56,301 nt of DNA from Bacteroidales bacterium (GTDB lineage Bacteria > Bacteroidota > Bacteroidia > Bacteroidales > VadinHA17). The stretch is from the NCBI GenBank assembly GCA_025454815.1, contig JALONR010000040.1, positions 1 to 56,301 on the forward strand, in the 5' to 3' direction. The notes under the pieces are model-generated. The model had not been told where the DNA came from and did no database searches. It saw nothing but the letters and a program-made list of their open reading frames with translations. Shown one piece after another: positions 38,112 through 47,080 of this stretch (position 1 is the first letter of the stretch; each line of letters opens with the position of its first letter). A program made the translations under genes and the position numbers.

Positions 38112-38867
38112 ATGAAACTTACATAAATGGCAGCATGTGCTATTGCTACAATCGTACTGGCCGGAAGTACCACCGGACAGGTCCGCAAATCGGCCCTGCT
38201 TGATTCAATAAATGCAGGAATAGTATCCGAAGAAATAATTGACAGGCGCGTTCGTGAGATCCTCCGCGTCAGGATGACTATAAAACCTGTCCCTGATGAC
38301 GAGGCAAACAAACAAATGACCTCCCAACCGGCACAGCAGATAGTAGCCTATGAAGTTGCAAGCCGGTCAATAGTCCTGCTGTAAAATGACGGGGTGCTCC
38401 TATTGAAACTGACAGACAAACAGGTAATAGCAGTCATCGGGGCCAACGCAACGCAGAAAATGGCATCAGGAGGACCGGGTGCAGGGGTTAAGGCCCTTTA
38501 CGAAGTGACCCCGCTTGAGGGACTGACAAAGAAGATCGGAGACAGGGCTGAAATCATTTATGTTAAAGGATAAGAACCGGTACAGTATAACCGGGCTGAC
38601 AGGTTCCGTAAACGGACACCGGAAGAACCGGAGAAGGAAGCAGAGGCAAAGAAAGTCACTGCCCGGAAACTCACGGATGAAGCCGTAAGATCTGCCTCCG
38701 AAGCAGATATTGTTCTGTTTATAGGTGGCAATAACCGTGCTGTGGAAACCGAAGGTGAAGACAGGAAAGATATGTTTCTTCCATCGGGCCAGGACAAACT
38801 GATGACCCTGGTTGCCGCAGTGAATCCCAATATTATCACAGTGGTCACCAGCGGTGCACCGCATTAA
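38112..38867 (+). pseudogene. GH3 glycoside hydrolase (beta-glucosidase-like) remnant with in-frame ochre codons
   Basis: One reading frame runs from an ATG at 38112 to TAA at 38865-38867 without a frameshift, but with three internal TAA codons (38124, 38382, 38571). It starts like a signal peptide (MKLT, stop, then MAACAIATIVLAGSTTGQ). It then jumps to the end of a GH3 barrel (LLDSINAGIVSEEIIDRRVREIL), the linker to the second domain (NDGVLLLKLTDKQVIAVIGANA, GAGVKALYEVTPLEGL), and DIVLFIGGNN..ETEGEDR..LPSGQDKLM, ending at VVTSGAPH. Most of the catalytic barrel and the C-terminus are missing. The internal stops sit where K (AAA) and Y codons are expected. Probably a dead gene. A strong terminator follows. 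Confidence 0.85.
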
Positions 38868-38887
38868 CAAATCATGTTATTAAAAAG

Positions 38888-38917
38888 CTCCGGGATTGCG
38901 GTAATGCAATCCCGGAG
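38888..38917. terminator. Bidirectional rho-independent terminator
   Basis: A perfect 12-bp stem (CTCCGGGATTGC with GCAATCCCGGAG) and a 6-base loop, with A-rich sequence on the left and TCATTTTCTT on the right. It separates the plus-strand GH3 remnant from the minus-strand M16 gene and can serve both. Confidence 0.85.
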
Positions 38918-38981
38918 TCATTTTCTTAATGTGAGGAATGGTCCGAACAGGTATCCATCGCCCCGGTGAAAGGCAACCAGC

Positions 38982-41783
38982 TTATTTTACCGGAACCGGA
39001 TCACCGAAGCCTGCCTTCTTCAGTCCGCTCATCTGCGTTGCGGCATCTCCTGCCACAACATAATACATCCTCATCGGATCAATGTACTTCTGCACAGTCT
39101 CATTGACCTGCTCAACAGTCAGACCCCTGAGGTAATCTTCCTCCTGCTTTATATAGTCTTCAGGCAAACCATAGAAGGTCATCGTATTAAGAATTCCCAG
39201 CTTGGCATCAATGGTCTCAAAACGCAGTGCATTTGCCTTCAGAAGCGATCCCTTCGTGAAATCAACCATTTCCTGTGTCACCCCTGCCCTGTATTCAGCC
39301 ATGATGTCCCTGAACAGCTGCACAGACTCAAGCGTGGCATCTGACCTGACCGAGGAATAGGCCTGGAACGTTCCGAAATTCTTCATGCCATTGAAATATG
39401 AATAGGCACCGTAGGTGAATCCCTTCTCCTCCCTGAGGACCATGAACAGCTTCGCACTTGCGCCACCGCCTAACAGATAGTTGGCAACATCAGCCTTGTA
39501 CCAGTCGGGATGTACCCTGGGAATGGATATGTTTCCGATATTGATGACCGACTGCTTAGCGCCTGGAATGTCAACAAAATAAATCTGGGACTTTTCAGGT
39601 CCCGCCGGGAAGGTGAGCTCCGGAAATACAACCTCCTTCGCAGCCCACTTTTCACCCAGCCCGGTGAGAGCCTTTTCAACCCGTGCCTGGTCAACATCAC
39701 CAACAATCAGGAAACTGGCCACTGAAGGCGAAAGATTTTTCTCATAAAAGGCTTTGAGATCATCCATACTGATTGACTCAACGCTTTCGACCGTTCCGCT
39801 GATGTCTGCTGACATGACGTTGTCTGCACCCAGAACCAGTTTGTCAATTGCTGCTCCGGCAACATAGTTCGGATCAGCCATGTTTCGCTTGAGGTTATTG
39901 ATGGTACGGGTCTTGTTCAGTGAAAACTGCTCCTCATCCCACCTGGGCTCAAGAAGCATCTCCTCAACCAGCGCAAGAGTCTTTTCAAAATTCCTGGAGA
40001 GGGTGTTCACGGATATGCCGATCCTCTCATCCGAGCAGCCTATGTTAATTGTAGCTCCAAGCAACTGTATCTCTTCCTCCAGCTCCTCGGGAGTCCTGTT
40101 CCTTGTCCCCTCATTCAGCATCTGTGCCATGAACCTTGCCACGCCCGGTTTGGAAGGATCATCAAGCATATGACCTCCCTCAATGATTATTGAATAAGTC
40201 AGGAGGGGCAGTTCATGCTGTCCGATCCCGTATACCTTCATTCCGTTGACTGCTTCTGATTTCCAGACTTCAGGCATTGTGACAGAGGGGTCAGGGCCCG
40301 GCACGGGAGGAACGGAGCGGTCAAAGCTGCTCGGGGTCTTCTCTATGACCTCCTCTCCACCGGCAACAACCTCCACCTGTGTGGCCTTCGTGATATCTTC
40401 CTCAACTATACCTGCATTGACTGAACCCTCGGCAACCAGTTCAACCTGGCCCTTCGGCACGAAACTGGTGGCAACATAATTCTTACCCTTGATGTACCGG
40501 TTGTAAACATCCCAGACATCATCAGCAGTCACCTTCTTCATCATCTCCAGTTCTTTTACCATGAAATCAGGAGACCCTGCAAACTCACTGTACATCGCAA
40601 GCATGAATGACTTGTACATGACGCTGCTCATCATCAGGTAAAAATTCCTCTCCAGCCCGGCCTTGATCCTTTCAAGGTCCCGTTCAGTGAATTTCTCAGT
40701 CTCAAACCTTTCAAAGGCTTCGAAAACTGCTTTCTCAACATCATTCAGACTGGTTGAGGGATTGGCAGTTATCCCAATCTGAAGCTGCCCGGCAATCTCC
40801 TGCGCCTGGTTATATACCCTGACATTCGATGTAAGCTGTTTCTCCTTAACCAGGACCTTGTAGAGAGGTGACTTTTTCCCCACGCCAAGCAACTGGGCCA
40901 GCACATCGAGTGCATACGCATCCTCCGTATACTGCTGTGCCACCGGGTAAACCATGTTGAACTGGGGTGCACGTGCGAAGGCATCTTCATGATAGAGCTT
41001 CTTCGTCTCAGCAAGGCTGACTGTCATGGGCTCCGGATCCTTCAACTCCTCTCCTGCAGGGATCTCTCCGAAGTATTTCTCAATCAATGCCTTCACCTCT
41101 TCAACCTCATAGTCGCCCGAGACCACCAGGGTTGCGTTGTTCGGGATATAAAACTTCTTGTGGAAAGCCTTGACATCATCAATGGTGGCATTGGCCAGGT
41201 CAGCCATCTCCCCTATCACGTCCCAGCTGTAGGGATGACCTTCGGGGTAGAGGTTCTTCAGGATCACATAGTCGGTGTGTCCGTATGGCCTGTTGTCAAC
41301 GCCCTGACGCTTTTCATTCTGGACAACGTTCTGCTGAAGCGCAAATGACTGCGGGGTGACTGTATTCCGCAGGAAACCCATGCGGTCTGACTCCAGCCAC
41401 ATGGCAAGTTCCAGGGCATTCTTCGGGACTACCTCAAAATAGATGGTCTGATCAAAGCTGGTCCCGCCGTTGAGATTGCCTCCTGCTCCTTCGATATATT
41501 TGAAGAACTGGTCTTCTTCAACATTCTCGGAGCGCTGGAACATCATATGCTCAAACAGGTGGGCAAACCCGGTCTTGCCCGGCTCCTCCCTGCTTGATCC
41601 CACATGATACAGGATCACCAGTGAAGCTATCGGATCTGATTTGTCTTCATTGAGAATCACTGTCAGACCATTGTCAAGCTTGTACGTCTCATATGGAACA
41701 CTCAGCTTTGTTTTTTCGCCGCCACCGCAGCCTGACACCAGGATCAGTACGGCAAGAATCATGTAACTACTTAATCTTTTCAT
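38982..41783 (-). CDS. M16-family zinc metallopeptidase lipoprotein, copy 1 (two-domain)
   Basis: About 933 residues from the ATG at 41783, which opens a lipoprotein signal (MKRLSSYMILAVLILVSGC); a frame extending to 41834 is less likely. The first M16 domain has the inverted zinc motif HLFEH near residue 72 with the downstream Glu region in QNVVQNEKRQ. A second domain pair begins after about residue 470 (SFDRSVPPVPGP, then VWKSEAVNGMKVYG) and lacks HxxEH, as in the catalytically silent half of two-domain M16 proteins. The C-terminus ends AGDAATQMSGLKKAGFGDPVPVK. It is a periplasmic peptidase of the PqqL/processing-peptidase type. The adjacent gene at 41887-44688 is a close paralog. Confidence 0.93.
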   Translation of the reverse strand: MKRLSSYMILAVLILVSGCGGGEKTKLSVPYETYKLDNGLTVILNEDKSDPIASLVILYHVGSSREEPGKTGFAHLFEHMMFQRSENVEEDQFFKYIEGAGGNLNGGTSFDQTIYFEVVPKNALELAMWLESDRMGFLRNTVTPQSFALQQNVVQNEKRQGVDNRPYGHTDYVILKNLYPEGHPYSWDVIGEMADLANATIDDVKAFHKKFYIPNNATLVVSGDYEVEEVKALIEKYFGEIPAGEELKDPEPMTVSLAETKKLYHEDAFARAPQFNMVYPVAQQYTEDAYALDVLAQLLGVGKKSPLYKVLVKEKQLTSNVRVYNQAQEIAGQLQIGITANPSTSLNDVEKAVFEAFERFETEKFTERDLERIKAGLERNFYLMMSSVMYKSFMLAMYSEFAGSPDFMVKELEMMKKVTADDVWDVYNRYIKGKNYVATSFVPKGQVELVAEGSVNAGIVEEDITKATQVEVVAGGEEVIEKTPSSFDRSVPPVPGPDPSVTMPEVWKSEAVNGMKVYGIGQHELPLLTYSIIIEGGHMLDDPSKPGVARFMAQMLNEGTRNRTPEELEEEIQLLGATINIGCSDERIGISVNTLSRNFEKTLALVEEMLLEPRWDEEQFSLNKTRTINNLKRNMADPNYVAGAAIDKLVLGADNVMSADISGTVESVESISMDDLKAFYEKNLSPSVASFLIVGDVDQARVEKALTGLGEKWAAKEVVFPELTFPAGPEKSQIYFVDIPGAKQSVINIGNISIPRVHPDWYKADVANYLLGGGASAKLFMVLREEKGFTYGAYSYFNGMKNFGTFQAYSSVRSDATLESVQLFRDIMAEYRAGVTQEMVDFTKGSLLKANALRFETIDAKLGILNTMTFYGLPEDYIKQEEDYLRGLTVEQVNETVQKYIDPMRMYYVVAGDAATQMSGLKKAGFGDPVPVK
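41534..41573. repeat. 40-bp segment identical between the two M16 genes (copy a)
   Basis: The bases encoding the HLFEHMMF zinc-site region are identical to those at 44439-44478. Most other parts of the two genes differ at many third positions, so this stretch is unusually conserved at the DNA level. Confidence 0.75.
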
Positions 41784-41886
41784 ATGTTTTTGGATTTTTT
41801 CACTTGAAAATGAAACTTGCATGAGTGTCATCAATCAAATTTTCATCTGATATCCTGCTCATGCAAGTTGCATTATTGATCAATTA

Positions 41887-44688
41887 TTAATTCAGTTGCA
41901 CCGGCTCTCCAAATCCGAGTTTCTTAAGCTCTTTGAGCTGTGTTGCAGCATCGCCTGCGACCACGTAGTACATCTTCATCGGGTCAATATACTTGTTAAC
42001 CATGGTATTGACCTCTTCTACCGTAAGCTGCTTTACATAATTCTCTTCCCTGGCGATGTAGTCATCCGGCAGGTTGTATGCACTCATTGTGTTCAGCATT
42101 CCCATCAGGGCACGCTGTGTCTCAAACCTCAGTGCATTGCCCTTCAGCAGCGCGTTCTTTGTGAAATCAATATCCTCCTGTGAGACTCCCTCCCTGTAGC
42201 GTGACATCAGATCCCTGAATATCTCCACTGACTCAAGGGTAGCTGTTGACCTGACAGCCGAGCTCGCCACAAAGGCGCCATAATTCTTCATGGCGTTGAT
42301 TCCAGTACGTGCACTATAGGTGTAGCCTTTCTCCTCGCGGAGAACCAGGTTGACAAAACCGTTGAATGAACCGCCCAGCTTGTAGTTGGCCACGTATGCA
42401 GGATAGTAATCGGGATGGCCCCTGGGTATTGAGGGAGCACCAATGAATATGTTGGACTGTTTGGCACCCGGTATATTGACAAAGTAAACAGCCGGTTTCT
42501 CCGGTGCCGGAGCAAATGTTACCTCCGGCATCTGAACCTCTATGGCTTCCCAGTTGGCATTCAGCGATGCCAGGGCCTTCTCAACCGCGGGCTGATCAAT
42601 GGCACCGACCACCAGAAATCTTGCCACTGAAGGAGAAATACTCTTCTCATAGAACTCCCTTAGCTGGTCCATGGTCATCGCCTGTACGCTTTCTACTGTT
42701 CCGGCAACATCAGTTGCATAGATGTTATTCTCTCCGAGTACCAGCCTGCTCAAAGCCCTTGATCCGAGGTAAGTCGGGTCAATTGAGTTCCTTTTCAGGC
42801 CATTTATGGTACGGGTCTTTGCAAGCTCGAAAGCCAGCGAATCCCAGCGGGGCTGCAACAGCATCTCTTCTACAATTGCAAGGGTTTTCTCAAAGTTGCG
42901 TGCCAGCGTATTGACACTGACTGTAATGTCTTCCACATCAGCTGACACACGGACCATGGCTCCCAGAAGGTCAATCTCTTCCTCAAGCTCCTCGGGAGTC
43001 CTGTTCTTCGTTCCCTCATTGAGCATGCTGGCAAGCATGCTGGCAACGCCGGGAGCATTTATGTCATCAAGCATATGCCCGCCTTCAATCACTATATTAT
43101 ACTGAACCAGCGGAACCTCCATGTGCTGTATGCCGAATATCTTCATGCCGTTGGCGAGTGAAGACCTCCAGACAGAAGGAACTGTTACCGATACATCCGG
43201 ACCAAGGGGAGGCTGCACTGAACGGTCAAATGAGGTCGGAGTCTTCATTATCTCTTCGGCACCGCCGGCCTCAATCTTAACTTCGGTAGCGGTAAGGATG
43301 TTCTCTTCAACAATACCGGCATTGACAGAACCTTCTGCAGCCAGGTCAGCCTTACCTTTAGGGACGAAGCTGGTGGCAACATAGTTCTTTCCCTTGATGT
43401 ACTTCTCGTAAACACGGGTGACATCATCCACCGTTACAGCCATCATGGCATCCATATCCTTCTTGTAGAAGGACGGGTCACCGGCATACATGTTGTACTC
43501 GGCAAGCTGTTTCGACTTACCGTCAACACTGCTTATCATATTGTAAAAACGGGTCTCCTGGCCGGCTTTCACCCTTTCCAGGTCCTTTTCGGAAAAGCCT
43601 TCTGATTCAAAACGTTCAAACGCTTCGAAGATGGCTTTCTCAATCTCGGCAAGGGATACTCCCGGGTTGGCATTTACAGATATTCTGAATGTACCTGCAA
43701 GCACCTGGGCCATGTTGTAGGCACCCACACCCGAGGTAAGCTTCTTCTCCTTAACCAGTACATTGTACATGGGCGATTTCTTCCCTCCGGCAAGGATCTC
43801 ACCAAGTGCAGAGAGAGCATATGCATCTTCATGATACATCTCGGCAGTGGGGAATGCCATTGTATACTGGGAAGTATTTGCAAAGTTATCCTCATGAAAC
43901 AGCTTCTTTGTCTCAGTGAGTGTCACCGGCATGGGCGACAGCTTTTCCACAGCTTCACCGGCCGGTATTTCGCCGAAATACTTCTGAACCAGCGCCTTTA
44001 CCTCCTCAACTTCAAAATCGCCTGCAATTGAAAGAGTTGCATTGTTGGGAATATAATACTTCGCATGAAACTCCTTAACGTCGTCCACGGTGGCGTTGAA
44101 CAAGTCCTGCATCTCACCGATGGTGGTCCAGCTATAGGGATGACCCTCCGGGAACAGTGCCCTGCCCATAACGGTTGATGAATGGCCGTATGGCCTGTTG
44201 TCATAGTTCTGGCGTTTCTCATTCTGCACCACGTTCTGCTGAATGGCAAAAGCCTGCTGGGTAATGGTGTTAGTAAGGTAACCCATACGGTCTGACTCCA
44301 TCCAGAGCACCATTTCAAGGGCATTCTTAGGAACAGTTTCATAGTAGTTTGTGCGGTCCTGGCTGGTGGAACCGTTGAGCGTTCCCCCCGCACTCTGTAT
44401 CAGTCTGAAGTACTGATCCTCGGGTACATTTTCGCTCTGCTGGAACATCATATGCTCAAACAGGTGGGCAAACCCGGTGCGCCCCGGAACCTCACGGTTG
44501 GAACCAACATGATAATAAATTGCAACCGAGACAATGGGGTCAGAATGATCCTGGTGAAGGATGACATCAAGCCCGTTCTCAAGTTCATACTTTTCATACG
44601 GCAGTGAAAGCTCCCCGCCCGCCTTCTTCTGGCAGGAGACAAGAGCAAAAAGGGTAAAAATCAAAATAGTCTTGAATAAGTTCTTCAT
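41887..44688 (-). CDS. M16-family zinc metallopeptidase lipoprotein, copy 2 (two-domain)
   Basis: 933 residues with a lipoprotein signal (MKNLFKTILIFTLFALVSC). The zinc site HLFEHMMFQQSENVPEDQ is near residue 72, and the whole protein parallels copy 1 nearly residue for residue: KNYVATSFVPKG, GSVNAGIVEE, TPTSFDRSVQPP, LNEGTKNRTPEELEEEI and AGDAATQLKELKKLGFGEPVQLN. The second half again lacks HxxEH. The gap to copy 1 is only about 100 bases and both read leftward, so they are probably one operon from a promoter in the 44689-44923 region shared divergently with pdhA. The pair is a tandem duplication. They may have diverged in specificity or form a heterodimer. Confidence 0.93.
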   Translation of the reverse strand: MKNLFKTILIFTLFALVSCQKKAGGELSLPYEKYELENGLDVILHQDHSDPIVSVAIYYHVGSNREVPGRTGFAHLFEHMMFQQSENVPEDQYFRLIQSAGGTLNGSTSQDRTNYYETVPKNALEMVLWMESDRMGYLTNTITQQAFAIQQNVVQNEKRQNYDNRPYGHSSTVMGRALFPEGHPYSWTTIGEMQDLFNATVDDVKEFHAKYYIPNNATLSIAGDFEVEEVKALVQKYFGEIPAGEAVEKLSPMPVTLTETKKLFHEDNFANTSQYTMAFPTAEMYHEDAYALSALGEILAGGKKSPMYNVLVKEKKLTSGVGAYNMAQVLAGTFRISVNANPGVSLAEIEKAIFEAFERFESEGFSEKDLERVKAGQETRFYNMISSVDGKSKQLAEYNMYAGDPSFYKKDMDAMMAVTVDDVTRVYEKYIKGKNYVATSFVPKGKADLAAEGSVNAGIVEENILTATEVKIEAGGAEEIMKTPTSFDRSVQPPLGPDVSVTVPSVWRSSLANGMKIFGIQHMEVPLVQYNIVIEGGHMLDDINAPGVASMLASMLNEGTKNRTPEELEEEIDLLGAMVRVSADVEDITVSVNTLARNFEKTLAIVEEMLLQPRWDSLAFELAKTRTINGLKRNSIDPTYLGSRALSRLVLGENNIYATDVAGTVESVQAMTMDQLREFYEKSISPSVARFLVVGAIDQPAVEKALASLNANWEAIEVQMPEVTFAPAPEKPAVYFVNIPGAKQSNIFIGAPSIPRGHPDYYPAYVANYKLGGSFNGFVNLVLREEKGYTYSARTGINAMKNYGAFVASSAVRSTATLESVEIFRDLMSRYREGVSQEDIDFTKNALLKGNALRFETQRALMGMLNTMSAYNLPDDYIAREENYVKQLTVEEVNTMVNKYIDPMKMYYVVAGDAATQLKELKKLGFGEPVQLN
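44439..44478. repeat. 40-bp segment identical between the two M16 genes (copy b)
   Basis: Partner of 41534-41573. Perfect identity over 40 bases, including synonymous positions, across the active-site codons. Confidence 0.75.
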
Positions 44689-44923
44689 GGTTTTGATTGT
44701 TGGATTAACAGATTGCTTAATAGTCAGCTAATTTAAATATAAATAAATATACGACTGACAACCGTTAACATTTCTTCACATTCGGATAATTCACCTCCAA
44801 GTCGTGACCTCACAACATATTTAAAGAATGTAAAGTCAATTCCCGCTGTCTTGTCAAATTGGATGTTGAACAAATTCGTAACTTGTTTGTCATTTATTGC
44901 AGAAACGTTAAACAAAACACAAT

Positions 44924-46012
44924 ATGTTCGACCAGTTTGATCCTGCAGAGGACAAGATGCTGCAGGTGATTGACAACAACGGAAAGGTGATCAGCAAGGA
45001 GCTGATGCCACAGCTCTCGGATGACGAGATGCTGAAATTATACAAGGACATGCTCTTTGTCCGGACTCTTGACCACATGATAGTCTCATACCAGCGTCAG
45101 GGCCGCGTTTACACCTACCCTCCCAACTACGGACAGGAGGCTATCGGTGTAGCCGCCGGGTCAGTGCTAAGGCACGAAGACTGGCTGGTGCCGGCATTCC
45201 GCGAGCTGGGAGCATGGCTTGCCAAGGGCGCCACGGTAAAAGAGGTATTTATGTTCAACATGGGGTTTGAGGAAGGTACAAAGTTCGCCGGAGCCAATCA
45301 TATGCTTCCCTCTTCGGTGCCCATAGCATCACAGCTCCTGCATGCATCCGGTATCGGATACGCAATAAAATATCAGAAGAAAGACGAGGTGGCAATGGCA
45401 TTCGTCGGTGACGGCGGCACATCTGAGGGCGACTTCCACGAGGCACTCAACTTTGCCGGAGTGTGGAAAGTTCCTGTGATCTTCGTGGTGCAGAACAACC
45501 AGTACGCAATCTCTGTGCCGGTGAAGATGCAGACAGCAAGTGTCAACATGGCCATCAAGTCAAAAGCGTATGGCATTAAAGGTATCAAGGTCGATGGCAA
45601 TGACATCTTCGCCATGCTGACTGCCTTCAGGTATGCCCACGAGTATGCACGCAAGGAGAGCCAGGCTGTGCTGATTGAGGCAGTGACCTATCGAAAGGGA
45701 GCGCACACCACCTCCGACGACCCTACAAAGTACCGCACTACCGATGAGGAAAAGGAATGGGACAAGAAGGACCCGCTGCGTCGAATGAAGCTTTTCCTTG
45801 AGAAAAAGAAACTGTGGTCAGATGACCAGGAGACAAAACTGGTGGATGAGTACGAGAAAGAGATTGACCGCCAGTTCATTGAGACCGAGCAGACTGTACA
45901 GTATCCCCTTGAGGATGCAATCAAATACACCTATGCAGAGATGCCGCAGGATCTCCGTGATCAGCAGATTGAACATGAGAAATTCTTACAATGGAAAAAC
46001 GGACGCAAATGA
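44924..46012 (+). CDS. pdhA: 2-oxoacid (pyruvate) dehydrogenase E1 component, alpha subunit
   Basis: 362 residues. The thiamine-diphosphate motif is VGDGGTSEGDFHEALNFAGVWKVP with the trailing VQNNQYAIS. HTTSDDPTKYRT is the phosphorylation-loop-like segment that contacts TPP. The N-terminal part (PQLSDDEMLKLYKDMLFVRTLD, QGRVYTYPPNYGQEA) closely resembles Gram-positive PdhA, favouring pyruvate over branched-chain acids, although BkdA cannot be excluded. It opens an E1alpha-E1beta-E2-E3 operon. A TTG/TAACTTG pair near 44859-44885 is a weak promoter candidate. Its TGA overlaps the pdhB ATG. Confidence 0.92.
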   Translation: MFDQFDPAEDKMLQVIDNNGKVISKELMPQLSDDEMLKLYKDMLFVRTLDHMIVSYQRQGRVYTYPPNYGQEAIGVAAGSVLRHEDWLVPAFRELGAWLAKGATVKEVFMFNMGFEEGTKFAGANHMLPSSVPIASQLLHASGIGYAIKYQKKDEVAMAFVGDGGTSEGDFHEALNFAGVWKVPVIFVVQNNQYAISVPVKMQTASVNMAIKSKAYGIKGIKVDGNDIFAMLTAFRYAHEYARKESQAVLIEAVTYRKGAHTTSDDPTKYRTTDEEKEWDKKDPLRRMKLFLEKKKLWSDDQETKLVDEYEKEIDRQFIETEQTVQYPLEDAIKYTYAEMPQDLRDQQIEHEKFLQWKNGRK

Positions 46013-46986
46013 AAGCAATGAATATAGTCAATGCCGTCAATGACGCGCTGGATATCAAACTGACCGAAGATAAAAGCGTTGTGGTTTACGGCGAGGACGT
46101 CGGCTATGAGGGCGGCGTCTTCAGGGTAACGGAAGGTTTACAGAAGAAACACGGAGTGGAAAGGGTCTTTGACTCCCCCCTCGCGGAATCAGGCATAGCC
46201 GGTACGGCAGTGGGTATGGCAGCAGCAGGTCTGCGCCCAGTCATAGAAATGCAGTTCTGCGGATTCATTTACCCGGCCTTCAACCAGATAATATCGCATG
46301 TGTCACGCATGCACAACAGGTCGCGCGGCAAATACAGGATGCCTATAGTAATACGCCTCCCCTACGGCGGCGGTATCAACGCGCTGGAACACCACTCCGA
46401 GAGTATGGAAGCAATTTTTGCCCACATTCCCGGACTGAAGGTGGTTGTACCTTCAACACCACATGATGCAAAGGGACTTCTCATCTCAGCCATAGAGAGT
46501 GATGACCCCGTGCTCTTCCTTGAGCCCAAGCGCATCTATCGCGCAATCAAACAGGAAGTAAGTGAAGAAAAATTCTCAGTGCCTATCGGCAAAGCCAAAG
46601 TCCTGTCACAGGGCACCGACGTTACCGTGGTCGCCTACGGCGCCATGATACGCGAGGTGCAGAAGGCAATGGTGATGGCGAAAGAGGCAGGCTACTCGGT
46701 GGAGTTGATAGACCTGAGAACAATATATCCTCTTGACAAAGAGACAATAGCAGCTTCAGTGAAGAAAACCGGACGGATCATCTTCGTGGGCGAGGAACCT
46801 CGCAGCTTTGGAGTCGGTTCAGAGATAATGGCTGTCGTAAACGAGGAGGCATTCCTCCATCTCGAAGCACCCCCGAAAAGAGTTGCCGCTTTCGACGTGA
46901 TAGTACCCTATCCCAGGGGAGAACATCATTATATGATCACCCCGGAAAAGATCTTCTACGAGATTGAAAGAACAATAAAATTCTGA
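46009..46986 (+). CDS. pdhB: 2-oxoacid (pyruvate) dehydrogenase E1 component, beta subunit
   Basis: 325 residues from the ATG at 46009, which overlaps the pdhA stop as ATGA; an ATG at 45991 would add six residues. Visible: VVVYGEDVGYEGGVFRVTEGL, DSPLAESGIAGTAVGMA, MQFCGFIYPAFNQI, YGGGINALEHHSESMEAIFAHIPGLKVV and the C-terminal LEAPPKRVAAFDVIVPYP. These match the beta subunit of E1 heterotetramers, which completes the TPP site. Translational coupling with pdhA implies equal stoichiometry. Confidence 0.94.
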   Translation: MKAMNIVNAVNDALDIKLTEDKSVVVYGEDVGYEGGVFRVTEGLQKKHGVERVFDSPLAESGIAGTAVGMAAAGLRPVIEMQFCGFIYPAFNQIISHVSRMHNRSRGKYRMPIVIRLPYGGGINALEHHSESMEAIFAHIPGLKVVVPSTPHDAKGLLISAIESDDPVLFLEPKRIYRAIKQEVSEEKFSVPIGKAKVLSQGTDVTVVAYGAMIREVQKAMVMAKEAGYSVELIDLRTIYPLDKETIAASVKKTGRIIFVGEEPRSFGVGSEIMAVVNEEAFLHLEAPPKRVAAFDVIVPYPRGEHHYMITPEKIFYEIERTIKF

Positions 46987-46997
46987 AATGAGGAAAC

Positions 46998-47046
46998 CTG
47001 CATGAGCAAAAACTCACAATACGATTTGATTTTCAGACTCATGCAG
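46998..47046. repeat. Perfect 9-bp inverted repeat between pdhB and the E2 gene
   Basis: CTGCATGAG (46998-47006) and CTCATGCAG (47038-47046) are exact reverse complements with 31 bases between them, in the 94-base gap inside the operon. It may be an mRNA processing or attenuation hairpin. There is no T-run. Confidence 0.55.
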
Positions 47047-47080
47047 CTCCATATGATAAAAAAACAAAATCATTGAACCA

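Noticed and set aside
38466..38870. Minus-strand frames of 96-134 codons over the GH3 remnant
   Set aside because: The plus-strand frame shows clear GH3 similarity, so the minus-strand frames are complementary artefacts.
41887..44688. Assembly duplication as the cause of the two M16 genes
   Set aside because: The two copies differ throughout at protein and DNA level apart from short patches, and their lipoprotein signals are different, so this is a true ancient duplication.
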